Part shown: one piece after another, positions 7,477 to 9,268 of the stretch
How positions within the stretch are numbered: position 1 is the first letter of the stretch
Layout of the letters: each line of letters opens with the position of its first letter
NCBI GenBank assembly: GCA_027297005.1
Contig: JAPUIN010000083.1
Location: 1-9,268 of the forward strand
Reading direction: 5' to 3'
From: Acidobacteriota bacterium
GTDB taxonomy: Bacteria; Acidobacteriota; Polarisedimenticolia; Gp22-AA2
Length of the DNA: 9,268 nucleotides
Program-made: the position numbers and the translations under genes
The notes under the pieces: generated by a model
Databases searched by the model: none
Told to the model about the DNA's origin: nothing
Seen by the model: only the letters and a program-made list of their open reading frames with translations

Positions 7477-9231
7477 TCAATCGACTTGGCGCCCCTCCCC
7501 CTGAACCAGGGTGACGAACCGATCGATCCCAGACGGATTGAACCGCTCCCGGAAGCCTCCGCGGCCCGGCCAGTCGACCGTGATCCACTCTATCGAAGTT
7601 GCGGATCCGAGACCGAAATGAAGACGAGGATCCGCCTGCGACAGATATGAAACGGCGGTGCGCGCGTAGCGCACGCGCTCGATCCCTTCGACCCGCACGA
7701 TCACGCGTCCCCCCACCGCGTCGAGGTTCGGCGCCGCGCCGCGCAACGCGATCGTCACCCAGTGGGCCGACGGCCCGCCCGTATTGCGCAGCAGGATGGC
7801 CGGCCCATCGTTCTGCACCATCAGGACGTCCTGGTCACCATCATCGTCGTAATCGAAGCGGACGGCCCCCCGGCCGACGTAGGATGAGGCGAGGGCGGCG
7901 CCAACCGTCGTCACCCGCTCGAATCGCCCATCCCCTAAATTCCGGTACAGGTGGGCCGGCTGCTCGTACGTGATCGTGTCGTTGTACAGTTCAATGTTGT
8001 CGATGATGTGCCCGTTCGCGACGAACAGATCGAGCAGCCCGTCATCATCCGGATCGAAGAAGAAGGCGCCGAATCCCAGCGACAGCAGAGACGCGGCGCC
8101 CAACCCGGATGGAAAGGTCCGATCCGAGAAGAATCCGTCGCCGTCATTGTGGTACAGCTCATTCGTCTCCTCCGCCAGGTTCGTGACGAACAGATCGAGA
8201 CGGCCGTCCCGATCGTAATCGGCCATGTCGGTCCCCATTCCCGCCTGCGGCAGTCCGTCCTCGGAATAGGCGACGCCGACGACTTCGCCGACCTCTTCAA
8301 ACGTCCCGTCCCCCCGATTGCGCCACAAGAAATTGGGAGTGTCGTCGTTCGCCACGTAGAGATCGGCATCGCCGTCACCGTCGTAGTCGCCCCAGACGAG
8401 CCCCAGCCCCTTGCCGGTCCGATCGACGATCCCGGCGCCGACGCTCACGTTCTCGAACGTTCCATTCCCCCGATTCCGGTACAGAACGTCCGGCTGGCTG
8501 CCGTAATTGCGTGGATGGCACACGGTACGGTAGCCGGGTCGATTCTCGCCGCAGTAGAGAAAGCTCTCGAGCTCGTAGTCGAGGTAATTGACCACGTAGA
8601 GATCGAGATCGCCGTCGCCGTCGTAGTCGGCGAACCCCGCGCTGGCCCCCCAGTGAGCATCGTCGACGCCGGCGTCCGCTCCCACCTCGACGAAGGTGCC
8701 GTCCCCTTCGTTGCGGTACAACACATTGGGCCCGTAGTAGGTGACGTAAAGATCGCGGTCGGAGTCGCCGTCGATGTCAGCGGCCGAGCACCCGAATCCG
8801 TAGCGATCCGGCCCGCCGACCCCCGCCGCCTCGGTCGTCTCCGCGAAACGCCCCCCTCCGAGATTGCGATAGAGCGCCGATCGCGGCGGGGGTGCCGGCT
8901 CGAAACCCGGTAACGCGCCCCCCTGCACGAAATAGAGATCGAGACGCCCATCCCCATCGTAATCGAAGACGCAGACCCCGCCGCCGAGCGTCTCGAGGAC
9001 GTACTTCTCTCCAGTCGCGCCGTTGACGTGACGGAAATCGATCCCGGCCTCCTCGGCGGCCGACTCAAAATGGACGAACGGGGCAGCCCCCGGCGATCGT
9101 GGAGATTCTTCGCGAGCGGACGGCACCGGCGGCGTGTCGTCCCGATCCGGCGCGCGGCCGCAGCCGGCGGCAAGCTGGGCGATGACGATGAGGACAAGGA
9201 TGAGGGAGCCGGTGGCGGCGGTCGAACTCAC
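7477..9231 (-). CDS. CRTAC1-type FG-GAP/VCBS repeat protein with ASPIC/UnbV domain, likely lipoprotein
   Basis: This 584-residue exported protein has an N-terminal hydrophobic stretch (10-23) ending in a lipobox-like LAAGC (Cys24). It is followed by a Pro/Ser/acidic linker to about residue 50, and then by FG-GAP/VCBS blade repeats. Seven calcium loops of D-x-D-x-[DS]-x-x-x-D form start at 90, 152, 202, 282, 338, 393 and 460, for example DYDGDGDLD. They alternate with LYRN-[LEHR]-G-[DG]-G-[TR]-F blade motifs. These repeats usually build a beta-propeller. The C terminus (about 503-577) is an ASPIC/UnbV domain: NLDAVGGRVIVRVEG, SYLSQADPRLHFGLG and VDWPG. The family is surface-exposed or periplasmic and binds calcium; its biochemical role is not established. 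Cys227 and Cys238 in the YCG...VCHP segment may pair, as is common in the family. The GTG start has AGGAAGG at 9247-9241 and overlaps the stop of an upstream frame. The signal peptide has no Lys or Arg before its hydrophobic core, which is unusual. Confidence 0.92.
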   Translation of the reverse strand: MSSTAATGSLILVLIVIAQLAAGCGRAPDRDDTPPVPSAREESPRSPGAAPFVHFESAAEEAGIDFRHVNGATGEKYVLETLGGGVCVFDYDGDGRLDLYFVQGGALPGFEPAPPPRSALYRNLGGGRFAETTEAAGVGGPDRYGFGCSAADIDGDSDRDLYVTYYGPNVLYRNEGDGTFVEVGADAGVDDAHWGASAGFADYDGDGDLDLYVVNYLDYELESFLYCGENRPGYRTVCHPRNYGSQPDVLYRNRGNGTFENVSVGAGIVDRTGKGLGLVWGDYDGDGDADLYVANDDTPNFLWRNRGDGTFEEVGEVVGVAYSEDGLPQAGMGTDMADYDRDGRLDLFVTNLAEETNELYHNDGDGFFSDRTFPSGLGAASLLSLGFGAFFFDPDDDGLLDLFVANGHIIDNIELYNDTITYEQPAHLYRNLGDGRFERVTTVGAALASSYVGRGAVRFDYDDDGDQDVLMVQNDGPAILLRNTGGPSAHWVTIALRGAAPNLDAVGGRVIVRVEGIERVRYARTAVSYLSQADPRLHFGLGSATSIEWITVDWPGRGGFRERFNPSGIDRFVTLVQGEGRQVD

Positions 9232-9268
9232 GGTTTGATCCCTTCCTGCTCCGGAATCACCTCCATCA
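9228..9268 (-). CDS. possible C-terminal tail of an upstream gene, coupled by a GTGA overlap
   Basis: A second open minus-strand frame enters from the right edge and ends at TGA 9230-9228, with final residues VIPEQEGIKP. Its stop shares four bases (GTGA) with the GTG start of the FG-GAP gene, the usual layout of translationally coupled genes. Only 12 codons are visible, so the product cannot be named. Genes beside ASPIC/UnbV proteins often encode TPR proteins, but nothing here shows that. The frame of the FG-GAP gene itself is also open to the edge, so a longer N terminus for that gene is the competing reading. Confidence 0.35.
   Translation of the reverse strand, partial: MEVIPEQEGIKP

Noticed and set aside
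7951..8913. 320-codon plus-strand frame opposite the FG-GAP gene
   Set aside because: It is a shadow of the D-x-D-G-D-G repeats: low-complexity Val/Ile/Ala product, no domain and no ribosome site.

Overview
The window is GC-rich (roughly 60-65 % by eye) and densely coding. It looks like a Gram-negative bacterium of the Acidobacteriota or a neighbouring environmental phylum. The evidence for this is an Oar-like TonB-dependent receptor with an N-terminal carboxypeptidase-regulatory-like domain, a lipoprotein-like FG-GAP/ASPIC-UnbV protein of the CRTAC1 type, and a secreted MXAN_6640-type metalloprotease-like protein. These families are common in Acidobacteriota, Myxococcota and related uncultured lineages. 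The assignment is inference, because no ribosomal or marker gene other than a partial recG is present.

Layout, left to right. The 5' part of recG (minus strand) runs off the left edge just as the Walker A motif begins. Upstream of it, also on the minus strand, lie an EamA/DMT-family inner-membrane transporter and then a very large outer-membrane TonB-dependent receptor (1209 aa). Only 31 nt separate the receptor stop from the transporter start, and 60 nt separate the transporter stop from recG, so receptor-transporter-recG may be read through as one unit. A 182-nt divergent intergenic region follows. On its right side it carries a near-consensus sigma-70-type promoter that drives a plus-strand gene for a secreted protein with a metalloprotease fold. 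That promoter sits so close to the ATG that the transcript would be nearly leaderless. Convergent to this gene, after only 43 nt, is a minus-strand gene for a secreted, lipoprotein-like FG-GAP/ASPIC-UnbV protein. It begins with a GTG that overlaps, as GTGA, the stop of a further upstream frame cut by the right edge.

The three large exported proteins share a chemical theme: acidic D-x-[DN]-x-[DN]-G-type calcium-loop motifs. There are nine in an insert of the TonB-dependent receptor, seven in the FG-GAP protein and one in the metalloprotease-like protein. The most notable points are the calcium-loop array inside the receptor barrel and its internal duplication, the loss of the catalytic Glu (HQMAH in place of HExxH) in the metalloprotease-like protein, the leaderless promoter with an inverted repeat in its spacer, and strong over-representation of GATC. 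I found no RNA genes, CRISPR array, insertion sequence or integration site, and nothing that proves a wholly new system.
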